Assembly (NCBI GenBank): GCA_021773565.1
Contig: JAJFJZ010000010.1
Span: 1-64,000, forward strand
DNA from: Gammaproteobacteria bacterium
Lineage (GTDB): Bacteria > Pseudomonadota > Gammaproteobacteria > Pseudomonadales > Azotimanducaceae
DNA length: 64,000 nucleotides
Reading direction: 5' to 3'
A program made the translations under genes and the position numbers. The notes beneath the pieces were generated by a model. It was not told the DNA's origin. It searched no databases and saw nothing but the letters and a program-made list of their open reading frames with translations. Shown here piece after piece: positions 8,333 to 17,258 of the stretch (positions are counted from its first letter, which is position 1; every line of letters begins with the position of its first letter).

Positions 8333-10285
8333 TTAACCGGCTGCCAAAATGGAAGCGCTGCCTTTGTCACCAGCCGTGTTATTGCTATCGCCCAACACAC
8401 GCCAGGATTGTGCATCTCTAAATACTTTAACCAGATCACCATCAAGCAACCCTGCCGATACTTCTTCATCAAGAATTCTCAATGCGGTATCTCTGGACAT
8501 TGCAGACTTGTACGGCCGATCCATCGCAGTTAATGCATCATAAATGTCACATACAGTCATAACACGACTAGCCAGGGGTATTTCATCCCCCTGAAGCCCC
8601 AGTGGATAACCGGTACCGTTCATTTTCTCATGATGCGCTCCGGCTATTTCGGGCACACCTGAAAGTTCAGGCGTCCACGGCAATACTGCCAGAAACTCCA
8701 TGGTATGCATCACATGATCCTGAATTTCAATACGCTCTTCTTCGGACAAGCTGCCTCGCTTGATTGAGAGCACGGCCAGGTCTTCGGCAGAAATCAGGGC
8801 ACTTTTACGGTCACCATCTACAAGATTCATCTCATGTATTTTTTGCAGGTGTTGAAAATCACCGTCTGGCAACACACTCGGCTTATTGGCACGGGTGATT
8901 GCATCAAAATAGTCGCCTAGCTGACTCAACTGAACTTCAAGTTCACGATGGATTCTGCGCCTTATAACCTGCACATCTGCCGGACTGTGATGAAAAAGCT
9001 CAAGCTCTCGTTCCACGGCTGCACGCCTTAACTGTTCCTTTTTTAGTTCAAATCTAAAACGCAGAGTTTCCAGACGATCGTCAGTAAGCTTGTTGGCTTT
9101 TAACAGCACTGCCTCTCGAACACTCACCTTGCCAAAATCATGTAGTAGTGCTGCATAGCGCACTTCTCTTAGATGGTCATCGCTAATGTCCAATTTGGAA
9201 AATCGTGCTATATCGGAACGCTTTAAATCCGTTAGCAAGGTCGTTGTGGTTTCAGCTACCCGAAAAGAATGCCCACTGGTAGAAGGGTCGCGTTGTTCAA
9301 TAGCCTTAACGGAGGCCTGAACAAAACTTTCAAATAACTGGTTAATATTATCCAGCAATCGGGTTTTTTGAATTGCAATGGCAGCCTGACTGGCGATAGC
9401 ACGCAGCATTTCTATTGTTTCATTATCGAATGCCTCTATTGTGCCTTTAGCTGTCTTTTTGTTGATAAACTGTATAACACCAATTACCCGGGCCCGATGA
9501 TCGCGCATGGGCAACACCATAAGCGACTGGGTTCGATAGGCGTGTTGCTCATCAAAAGATCTATTGAACTGATACGACTCAGTTTCGTCTATGTGGTAGG
9601 CGTCAGCAATTGACAACTCGTTCCCCGATAATGCTACATATCCGGCAAGCGATTTATCAGATAAGGGAATAAGTGTTTCTTTGAAGACAAAATCAATTGT
9701 GTCGTTCTGTGCCAATTTGAATGCTAACATAGGTTGCTGGCCAGAATCGTCAACCAGGTACAATGAACCAGCATCACAATTTGCAATGGAGCGCGCCTCA
9801 GTAAGTATGGTAGTAAGCAATTTGTCAGGTTCAACTTGCGCGCCAAGTACCAGGCCAATATCAGTGAGCTGTGTTAGTTGCTTCTGCTTCAAGCCCAGGT
9901 CTGCCAGATATGCAGCGGCTATTTCCTTACCATTCCAGTATTGTTTTGCATGGTTCAGTATGGGTGCAACCCGGACGGGCAGAATTTTGCGAAAATATAA
10001 ATCACAGCCTGTGTCACTGGATCCATCCTTGCAGTTCTTATCCAGACGTATAATAAGCGCATGTGGATACAATGTCCTTAATCGATCAGTTTGAGCATGG
10101 AACTGACCACCCAGGATCACAAGGGCAATTCCTGTCTCCACTTGCGTATTTTTGTCTGCTGCAAGAAGTTCTTCATCCACGGACCAGCCGCAGTCATCAG
10201 CGATTTTGTGAACCTGTTCAAAAATTTCAACAGACTCATCTGCTAACCCGCCAAGAAGCAGTGTTGGACGGTGTTTATCGTGCAT
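8333..10285 (-). CDS. GAF and HD-GYP domain protein, putative c-di-GMP phosphodiesterase
   Basis: The 650-residue product is predicted cytosolic. Residues 1-115 resemble a degenerate receiver domain. A GAF sensory domain covers roughly 150-308 and the HD-GYP domain follows: GHSFRVA (His339), HDFGK (His382-Asp383) and HHEKMNGTGYP (551-561). In the family this domain hydrolyses cyclic di-GMP using a bound di- or tri-metal site, and the metal ligands and GYP motif are intact. The distance from HD to HHE is about 169 residues, roughly 100 more than usual, because charged sequence is inserted at about residues 402-510. It is monocistronic and convergent with gspB. Enzyme activity is inferred. Confidence 0.88.
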   Translation of the reverse strand: MHDKHRPTLLLGGLADESVEIFEQVHKIADDCGWSVDEELLAADKNTQVETGIALVILGGQFHAQTDRLRTLYPHALIIRLDKNCKDGSSDTGCDLYFRKILPVRVAPILNHAKQYWNGKEIAAAYLADLGLKQKQLTQLTDIGLVLGAQVEPDKLLTTILTEARSIANCDAGSLYLVDDSGQQPMLAFKLAQNDTIDFVFKETLIPLSDKSLAGYVALSGNELSIADAYHIDETESYQFNRSFDEQHAYRTQSLMVLPMRDHRARVIGVIQFINKKTAKGTIEAFDNETIEMLRAIASQAAIAIQKTRLLDNINQLFESFVQASVKAIEQRDPSTSGHSFRVAETTTTLLTDLKRSDIARFSKLDISDDHLREVRYAALLHDFGKVSVREAVLLKANKLTDDRLETLRFRFELKKEQLRRAAVERELELFHHSPADVQVIRRRIHRELEVQLSQLGDYFDAITRANKPSVLPDGDFQHLQKIHEMNLVDGDRKSALISAEDLAVLSIKRGSLSEEERIEIQDHVMHTMEFLAVLPWTPELSGVPEIAGAHHEKMNGTGYPLGLQGDEIPLASRVMTVCDIYDALTAMDRPYKSAMSRDTALRILDEEVSAGLLDGDLVKVFRDAQSWRVLGDSNNTAGDKGSASILAAG

Positions 10286-10391
10286 AGGTGCGCGCGCAAA
10301 TTTTTATGAATTGTTACGCAGTATGCCTTCGCAAACATTGTGAAACCGGTATGGGATCACAAAACGGGAAAAGAATTAAATACCTTATTAT

Positions 10392-11120
10392 TCAGGGGCT
10401 TGACGATAATGATTGGCCATCTATTCGTGCCGAAAGAGCAGCCAGGCGTCCATTCATGTCTAATCGATAAGCATCAATCGCTTCAATGGCCCTTTCATTC
10501 AGTTCAACTCGCTTTGCCAGTCCGTCCTCAAGCTTGGCAACAATCTGTCGTGTCGCATTTGCCTGGTCGATCATCTCTCGCTGCTGGCCCACCAACTGGC
10601 GTACCCTCAGATCTACAGAAGTCACGGCATCCTGAATGTCAGTCTGTTTACCAATGGCACTGTCGTGTCGGCTAACATCCCCTTTTATAGATTTTAATGA
10701 GGCATTGATACTGGCTAGCATCTCGGAATTTTTTTCCAGCGTTTTCTGGTTGGTTTCGATCCACTTTTTATTACGCTTATTCGTCACATCCCAAAGCTTA
10801 CGAATTTCGTCTTCCCAATAGTCCAGTTTCTGTCCCGTGCTTTTTCCGGTTTCTGAAAAAACAGTTTCTACTTCGGTGGATCGATCCTCAAGCCTGACAA
10901 GGCGTTTTGAAGCATCCTGCGCTACACGGGACAACTCTGTCATTTGTTCCGCCTGCAGAGTAATAAACCACCCGGCACCCATAAGCCCCGCAATAAGAAT
11001 AAACAACACAATGTTTAATCCAAAGGAGCTACCCGAACCGCCGGAAGACTTACCTGCGGTTCGATTCGTACTCCGGTATCCACCCCCCTGATCCGGGTCT
11101 GCATTAATGGGTTTGGTCAT
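10392..11120 (-). CDS. Unrecognised membrane-anchored coiled-coil protein
   Basis: I do not recognise this 242-residue protein. A basic, Gly/Ser-rich N-terminus of about 35 residues leads into one hydrophobic segment (NIVLFILIAGLMGAGWFITL). About 185 residues of mostly charged, heptad-like sequence follow, with no Cys and no enzymatic motif. The shape is that of an inner-membrane protein with a periplasmic coiled-coil rod. It is preceded by a plausible Shine-Dalgarno (AAGG) and lies 35 bases downstream of the PuuD-like gene on the same strand, so the two may be co-transcribed. A structural or scaffolding role would be a guess. Confidence 0.7.
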   Translation of the reverse strand: MTKPINADPDQGGGYRSTNRTAGKSSGGSGSSFGLNIVLFILIAGLMGAGWFITLQAEQMTELSRVAQDASKRLVRLEDRSTEVETVFSETGKSTGQKLDYWEDEIRKLWDVTNKRNKKWIETNQKTLEKNSEMLASINASLKSIKGDVSRHDSAIGKQTDIQDAVTSVDLRVRQLVGQQREMIDQANATRQIVAKLEDGLAKRVELNERAIEAIDAYRLDMNGRLAALSARIDGQSLSSSP

Positions 11121-11155
11121 GCTTCTTACCTTGCTATAAAAATAAAACGCTTGTT

Positions 11156-11803
11156 CTACAGGAGTTCAATAACTGCCCACAATACTGCGGTTAGTATAAA
11201 GCCATGGCTTATCACGCCGCTTACTGTAGTCATTGGCCCCTGCTTGCCCATTATTGCATTTACTTGCAACAGCACGATTATCGCAAGTGCGGCCATGAGC
11301 GAAGTTGATGTACTCACCGCACCGTGTGAATAGTGCGCACTGGAAACCATAAAAAATAACATCGGAACGGAAAACAGAGTGTTAGTACGGGAAGCCAATG
11401 CAGCCTTTGGAGCGGCAGCCGCAGCCTCGGGTAGTGCTTCACCACCCGCTTTTACCTGTTCATTGGATGCAATTAGAATTTTCTGGTTTGGCCAGATAAT
11501 CAGCCATACATTCAAAAACATAAACGTACCCAGAGTGGCACCAATTGCTATGTCCTGAGTCGCTCCGGCGCCACGCATGCCCAGCAAAACCAGTCCCGAC
11601 AAAAAGGTAAGCATTGCAGCCCAACGAAACCACCATAGTGCACGGGGAACCAGTTGGGTAAAGGCGTCTACTTTGGACCCGCCATCAGCTACTTTAAAAT
11701 ATTCACCCTGTACGAAATTGAAGTAATACAGCAATCCAATCCAGGTAATACCTGCCAGTATGTGACCATACCTGGCAAAAAAATCTATCAATGCAAAATC
11801 CAT
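11156..11803 (-). CDS. PuuD-like membrane protein (urate hydroxylase membrane-domain family)
   Basis: A 215-residue multi-pass membrane protein. It begins with an invariant-looking segment, YGHILAGITWIGLLYYFNFV, and contains WPNQKIL after the third or fourth segment, as in the N-terminal membrane domain (DUF989 type) of bacterial PuuD. Full PuuD proteins oxidise urate and carry a C-terminal cytochrome c domain. No CxxCH motif is present here, so only the membrane part exists and catalysis is uncertain. No purine catabolism genes are nearby. The start ATG follows a GAGGGAA ribosome-binding site. The family call is moderate and the function is unknown. Confidence 0.7.
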   Translation of the reverse strand: MDFALIDFFARYGHILAGITWIGLLYYFNFVQGEYFKVADGGSKVDAFTQLVPRALWWFRWAAMLTFLSGLVLLGMRGAGATQDIAIGATLGTFMFLNVWLIIWPNQKILIASNEQVKAGGEALPEAAAAAPKAALASRTNTLFSVPMLFFMVSSAHYSHGAVSTSTSLMAALAIIVLLQVNAIMGKQGPMTTVSGVISHGFILTAVLWAVIELL

Positions 11804-11918
11804 CAGTGTTCCCTCTTAGTTTGTTATATCCCCGGAAAGGCGCATAGTACCAACCAACCCGTGCTAATCCAAGGCGCAAAGTACAATGGAAATGACAGTT
11901 TCCAACATACTTCAGATA

Positions 11919-11947
11919 TAAAAAACCCCGCATAGCGGGGCTTTTTA
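11919..11947 (-). terminator. Intrinsic terminator of groES-groEL
   Basis: A 6-bp GC stem (CCCCGC, loop ATA, GCGGGG, bases 11926-11940) is flanked by A and T runs on both sides. It would therefore terminate transcription leaving groEL and could act in both directions. It sits about 30 bases past the groEL stop. Confidence 0.9.
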
Positions 11948-11976
11948 TCGGTACATGGCTTAGTGGAGGGCTGACC

Positions 11977-13647
<1,671 letters not shown>

Positions 13648-13656
13648 TTATTTCGA

Positions 13657-13766
13657 AGCCGCTGAGGGCTCCTTTTACGAGCCGCTGAGGGCTCCTTATA
13701 TGAGCCGCTGAAGGCTCCTTATACGAGCCGCTGAAGGCTCCCTATACGAGCCGCTGAAGGCTCCTG
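13657..13766 (-). repeat. 23-bp tandem hairpin repeat between groES and groEL
   Basis: Almost five head-to-tail copies of a 23-bp unit start at 13657, 13680, 13703, 13726 and 13749, the last one cut short after 18 bases. Each full unit carries the hairpin GAGCCGCTGAAGGCTC (5-bp stem, 6-base loop) and then a T/A-rich joint. Two copies have G instead of A in the loop. On the transcribed strand each unit reads GAGCCTTCAGCGGCTC. The array lies inside the groES-groEL mRNA, so the transcript would carry a string of small stem-loops 5' of groEL. Confidence 0.95.
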
Positions 13767-13787
13767 TTAATTAGTAATTCAGAAGGA

Positions 13788-14078
13788 TTACCCTTCAACT
13801 ACCCCAAAAATTTCCGTTTCCGACAATATCAACAACTCTTCACCGTCAACTTTGACGGTGCTTCCGCCATATTGACCAAAAATGATCTTGTCGCCGACTT
13901 TGACGTCCATGGCACTTTGCTCGCCATTATCCAGGCGCTTTCCGGGCCCCACAGCCAGCACTTCGCCTTGTGAAGGTTTTTCTGTAGCTGAATCCGGCAA
14001 TACAATGCCGCCTGCACTTGTAGTCTCTTCCTCGAGACGGCGCACGACCACTCGATCGTGTAAGGGTCTAATATTCAT
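13788..14078 (-). CDS. groS: Co-chaperonin GroES
   Basis: GroES caps the GroEL ring. The 96-residue product starts [14 protein letters not shown] and contains the mobile-loop region [16 protein letters not shown] and the conserved GPGKRLDNG, all of family-standard length. It is the first gene of the groES-groEL operon. The leader region upstream holds a sigma-70 type promoter, a CIRCE operator and an extra hairpin. Confidence 0.99.
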   Translation of the reverse strand: MNIRPLHDRVVVRRLEEETTSAGGIVLPDSATEKPSQGEVLAVGPGKRLDNGEQSAMDVKVGDKIIFGQYGGSTVKVDGEELLILSETEIFGVVEG

Positions 14079-14121
14079 CAGGTAGTATCTCCCATCCCTA
14101 ATTTGTTGGTTTTAGTGATTT

Positions 14122-14144
14122 CCGGTCAGTCTAAACCTGACCGG
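14122..14144 (-). promoter_or_regulatory. Hairpin in the groES leader
   Basis: A perfect 8-bp inverted repeat, CCGGTCAG and CTGACCGG, is separated by 7 bases. It lies four bases from the CIRCE element and about 45 bases before the groES start, within the predicted 5' untranslated region. There is no T-run after it, so a terminator is unlikely. An mRNA-stability or operator role is inferred. Confidence 0.6.
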
Positions 14145-14148
14145 TGCA

Positions 14149-14175
14149 TTAGCACTCTAGTGCCTAGAGTGCTAA
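14149..14175 (-). promoter_or_regulatory. CIRCE operator (HrcA-binding site)
   Basis: The sequence TTAGCACTC-N9-GAGTGCTAA matches the canonical CIRCE inverted repeat at all 18 arm positions with the exact 9-base spacer. It lies directly after the -10 box of the groES promoter, the usual place for repression by HrcA in other bacteria. hrcA itself is not in the window. Confidence 0.95.
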
Positions 14176-14202
14176 TAATAGGCCTCCAGACCGCAATTAC
14201 AA
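14175..14202 (-). promoter_or_regulatory. Predicted sigma-70 promoter of groES-groEL
   Basis: On the minus strand TTGTAA (-35; plus-strand bases 14197-14202) and TATTAT (-10; 14175-14180) are 16 bases apart. The -10 abuts CIRCE, so HrcA would block the start site. I see no good sigma-32 boxes. Confidence 0.65.
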
Positions 14203-14282
14203 AGGAATTTCTTTAACTTTCCTTGCCCCCGGAGTGCTTGTATCTCTCGGGAGTCTGCTATTTGGGGGCGAATGATGCAGAT

Positions 14283-14738
14283 TCAAGGGCGACGTTTAAA
14301 TTCACCTTCTATTATCTGATTGGATTCTGGCTTGCCTTGTTGGCGAGCTTGATCAGTATCATCCGGGGGATAAGCGGTAAATGTGGTGGCATCAAACTTT
14401 TGCTGAATCTTTTCTATTAATCCGGCACGTAAAATCGGTGTTAGCAGGAAAAAACCTACCCCGTCCGTTACAAATCCCGGCGTCAGCAAAAGTGCTCCCG
14501 CTATCGCCAAAAGCAGCCCTTCGGCTATTTCATGCGCGGGCAGCTCTCCGAGTTGCATTTTTTGCATACCCCGTGTGAGCGTGCTCAAGCCCTGTTGTCG
14601 CAGGAGCGAAATGCCAATAACCGCGGTGAGCATCACCAAAAAGACAGTCGGAAATACGCCCAATAACCCACCTGCGCTAATCAGCACATAGATTTCTACA
14701 AGGGGCGTTACAAAAAAAATCACAAACCAGATGCGCAT
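14283..14738 (-). CDS. fxsA: FxsA family membrane protein
   Basis: A 151-residue inner-membrane protein of the FxsA family. In E. coli, FxsA eases exclusion of phage T7 by the F plasmid when overexpressed; its normal role is unknown. The sequence MRIWFVIFFVTPLVEIYVLI, then TPGFVTDGVGFFLLTP and a polar C-terminal tail, is typical. I start at ATG 14738, which matches the family N-terminus. The same frame is open another 70 codons upstream, but that part has no family resemblance and overlaps the divergent alkyltransferase-like gene. It lies downstream of no other gene and is followed by the groES promoter. Confidence 0.88.
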   Translation of the reverse strand: MRIWFVIFFVTPLVEIYVLISAGGLLGVFPTVFLVMLTAVIGISLLRQQGLSTLTRGMQKMQLGELPAHEIAEGLLLAIAGALLLTPGFVTDGVGFFLLTPILRAGLIEKIQQKFDATTFTAYPPDDTDQARQQGKPESNQIIEGEFKRRP

Positions 14739-14912
14739 ACGTTTATCGCAAAACTTCACAGGAAAAGCAGAGTGTACCGCGTAAAAGTTGTATCTTGGAA
14801 CAAATCCTGACGTAATCAGGGGATCCCGAAACCTGCGGAGAAAGTAGCGATAGAAAGCGACCCTACTCAGAGAGAACCCACGGATAAGGAACGTATCTGG
14901 CAGGTAATCAGT

Positions 14913-15182
14913 ATGATACCAACCGGTTTCGTTGCGACGTACGGACAAGTAGCTGCACTCGCGGGTTTACCAGGCCGGGCACGACTGGTGGGGCACCTGT
15001 TATCCCAGCTGCCGAAAAACAGCCGCTTACCCTGGTTCCGCGTGGTTAATGCATCCGGAAAAATTTCTCTGCCACCCGGCTCGGCATCCTATGAAAAACA
15101 AAAGCAAAAACTCCAGGATGAGGGTGTAGTAATTCTTAAAGGCCGCTTATCCTTGAAAAAATATCGGTGGAATACACTCTAG
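14913..15182 (+). CDS. Alkyltransferase-like protein (ATL)
   Basis: This small protein resembles the DNA-binding domain of O6-alkylguanine-DNA methyltransferase. ATGQV-like sequence (VATYGQVAALAG) forms part of the helix-turn-helix, and the active-site PCHR is replaced by PWFRVVN, the Trp variant that defines ATL proteins. These bind alkylated guanine without repairing it and hand it to nucleotide excision repair. Only 89 codons follow the first ATG. Family homology (ERIWQVIS) continues upstream in an open frame reaching 14811 that contains no ATG, GTG or TTG, so the true start is either non-canonical or the N-terminal helix is lost. Confidence 0.82.
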   Translation: MIPTGFVATYGQVAALAGLPGRARLVGHLLSQLPKNSRLPWFRVVNASGKISLPPGSASYEKQKQKLQDEGVVILKGRLSLKKYRWNTL

Positions 15183-15216
15183 GCCAGTCTAAGGCGCAAT
15201 TGCAGGAAGATGCTGG

Positions 15217-16581
15217 TCAAGCACCTTCAGTATCATTAAGCGGTGCCACCCAGTAGAGCAGCACCATTCCGGGTAGTGCCAACAACGTGCAGAGGAAGAA
15301 GAAGTTCGTCCATCCCAATCCTTCCGCAGGTAGGCCTAGCCACATAAGCACACCAAGCACAGAAGCGCTCACACCCTCCAGTTCCACCGGCTGGCCGCCC
15401 TCAACCAGAAAACCGGTAATGGCGTTGGCAAACGTTCTGGGTAAAGCAGTAACCGAAGTAAACAGGGCTATCTGGGTTGCTGCCAACGCCGGCGTAGATT
15501 CATGGGCAATAAATGCTATAAATGCGGCTGCTCCCAGACCCACGCCCAGGTATTCCATACCTATTACCACGGCTAATACCATCAGGTCATCACCCGCCTC
15601 AGCCAGTACGGCAAAACCCAGAATAGTGACAAGCTGAACACAACCGAATATCCAGAGCGCTTTGTTAATGCCCAGCCTTAACATGAGCACCCCACCAAAC
15701 AGACCACCAAAGATCGCCGGCCAGAGCGCTGCATTTTTGGCCACCAGACCGATCTGGGTCATACTAAAACCCAGGTCAAGAAAAAACGGTGTAGACAAGG
15801 CCGTCGCCATGCTGTCCCCGAGCTTGTAACAAAATAGAAAACACAAAACCAGCAACGCCCTTTTTGTGCCACTACGTTGAAAAAACTCCTTAAAAGGGTC
15901 GATGACGGCGCGTGCAAAGGTTGGTGGTACGCTGGGAGTCGCGATGGCCTCCGAAATCACCAGCGTCATTCCAATGCCAATCAACATAAATGCAGCAACA
16001 ATATGGAACACCACATCCCAGGAAAAGTGGTCCGCCAGTATTAATCCAAGTGAACCCGGTACCAGACCCGCCAATCGGTATGCCTGCACATGTATCTGAT
16101 TACCGAGGCCCAGCTCGTGATCAGGCAACAGCTCTCGACGGTAGGCATCAAGTACTATGTCCTGGCTGGCGCTGAAAAAAGCCACGATAGCTGCAAGCCA
16201 CAAAATACTTTTGATCTGGGTTTCAGGCTGAAAATATCCCAATGTGCTCAAGCTCACTAGCAAACCAAGCTGAGTTAGAAGAATCCAGCCGCGCCGCCTG
16301 CCAAAAACCGGCAGCGAATACCGGTCCAGCAAAGGAGACCATACAAATTTAAGCAAATAAGGCAGGGATATCAGGGAAAAAAACCCGATGTCTTTCAGGC
16401 TGACATTTTCCACCCTCAGCCACGCGGGTATTAACTGGATAATAAAATACAGGGGCAGTCCGGAAGTAAAACCAGTGAATATGCAAATAGCCATCCGCCG
16501 GTTCATCGAATTTTTGAGCGTAGTCCACCAGGACTCCCTAATTTCTTCCTGTCTGGATTCTAACTGCCCTGTTTCAGACAT
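15217..16581 (-). CDS. ampG: AmpG-type muropeptide permease
   Basis: A major-facilitator inner-membrane transporter that brings GlcNAc-anhydroMurNAc peptides into the cytoplasm for murein recycling. It has about 12-14 membrane segments over 454 residues. Family features include FTSGLPLYFI near the N-terminus, DIGFFSLISLPYLLKFVWSP and RRRGWILLTQ. ATG at 16581 is chosen; a TTG at 16596, directly after the yajQ stop, is also in frame. Placement right behind yajQ suggests one transcript. Its pathway partner ampD lies 6-7 kb away in this window. Confidence 0.9.
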   Translation of the reverse strand: MSETGQLESRQEEIRESWWTTLKNSMNRRMAICIFTGFTSGLPLYFIIQLIPAWLRVENVSLKDIGFFSLISLPYLLKFVWSPLLDRYSLPVFGRRRGWILLTQLGLLVSLSTLGYFQPETQIKSILWLAAIVAFFSASQDIVLDAYRRELLPDHELGLGNQIHVQAYRLAGLVPGSLGLILADHFSWDVVFHIVAAFMLIGIGMTLVISEAIATPSVPPTFARAVIDPFKEFFQRSGTKRALLVLCFLFCYKLGDSMATALSTPFFLDLGFSMTQIGLVAKNAALWPAIFGGLFGGVLMLRLGINKALWIFGCVQLVTILGFAVLAEAGDDLMVLAVVIGMEYLGVGLGAAAFIAFIAHESTPALAATQIALFTSVTALPRTFANAITGFLVEGGQPVELEGVSASVLGVLMWLGLPAEGLGWTNFFFLCTLLALPGMVLLYWVAPLNDTEGA

Positions 16582-16596
16582 AGGCTTGTTACTCAA

Positions 16597-17079
16597 TCAA
16601 TCGCGAAAGTTGGTGAACTGAATGGGGATCTCAATTTTCGATTCTTTCAGCAATGCCATGACAGCTTGCAAGTCGTCTCTCTTTTTACCGGTTATGCGGA
16701 CCTGTTCACCCTGTATCGCACTTTGTACTTTTAGTTTGCTATTTTTTATCAACTTTACGATGTTGCGTGCAATTTCCTTTTCAACCCCCTCGACCAGTCC
16801 ATAGATTTTGCGCTTGGATTTTCCTGACGCTTCCATCTCGCCCGGTTTCAGGCAGGCAGCATCAATCTTGTTTCTGGCAAACCTGGATTTCAGCATATCT
16901 TCCAGCTGGTTTAACTGAAACTCCTCATCTGCATGAATTGATATGGTCTTATCCCTTAACTCAAAACCACAATCTACCCCCCTGAAATCAAAGCGGGTTT
17001 CTACTTCCCGATTGGATTGGTCTACGGCGTTACGAACGATTTGCAAATCAATCTCAGATACAACATCAAAGGATGGCAT
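16597..17079 (-). CDS. yajQ: YajQ family nucleotide-binding protein
   Basis: The 160-residue product matches the YajQ family along its length: MPSFDVVSE, NRYDFRG-like ETRFDFRG, KIYGLVEGV and EIPIQFTNFRD at the end. Family members have two ferredoxin-like folds; in Xanthomonas and Pseudomonas a member binds cyclic di-GMP and affects virulence gene expression, and E. coli YajQ binds nucleotides. The gene is followed immediately by ampG. Its specific ligand here cannot be read. Confidence 0.95.
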   Translation of the reverse strand: MPSFDVVSEIDLQIVRNAVDQSNREVETRFDFRGVDCGFELRDKTISIHADEEFQLNQLEDMLKSRFARNKIDAACLKPGEMEASGKSKRKIYGLVEGVEKEIARNIVKLIKNSKLKVQSAIQGEQVRITGKKRDDLQAVMALLKESKIEIPIQFTNFRD

Positions 17080-17258
17080 ACTCTACTCCCTATATTATGC
17101 ATACAGCGCAATACTGACTTAGCTTGACAATATCAGCACCTTCTTATATCAAGCCTCATTCACTATCGCTTATGTGCAGCAACACGTACAGAAAAGTTCT
17201 CGCACTGTCGCTTAATCACGAGCCCAGGCACAAATAAGGCCACAAACACGTAATTTAC

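Noticed and set aside
13657-13766. Possible mini-CRISPR array
   Set aside because: The units are head-to-tail without unique spacers, the period is only 23 bases and no cas genes are near. It is a plain tandem repeat.
14225-14269. GCCCCC/GGGGGC inverted repeat between fxsA and groES as a terminator
   Set aside because: The loop is 34 bases and no T-run follows on either strand; it is too weak to list.
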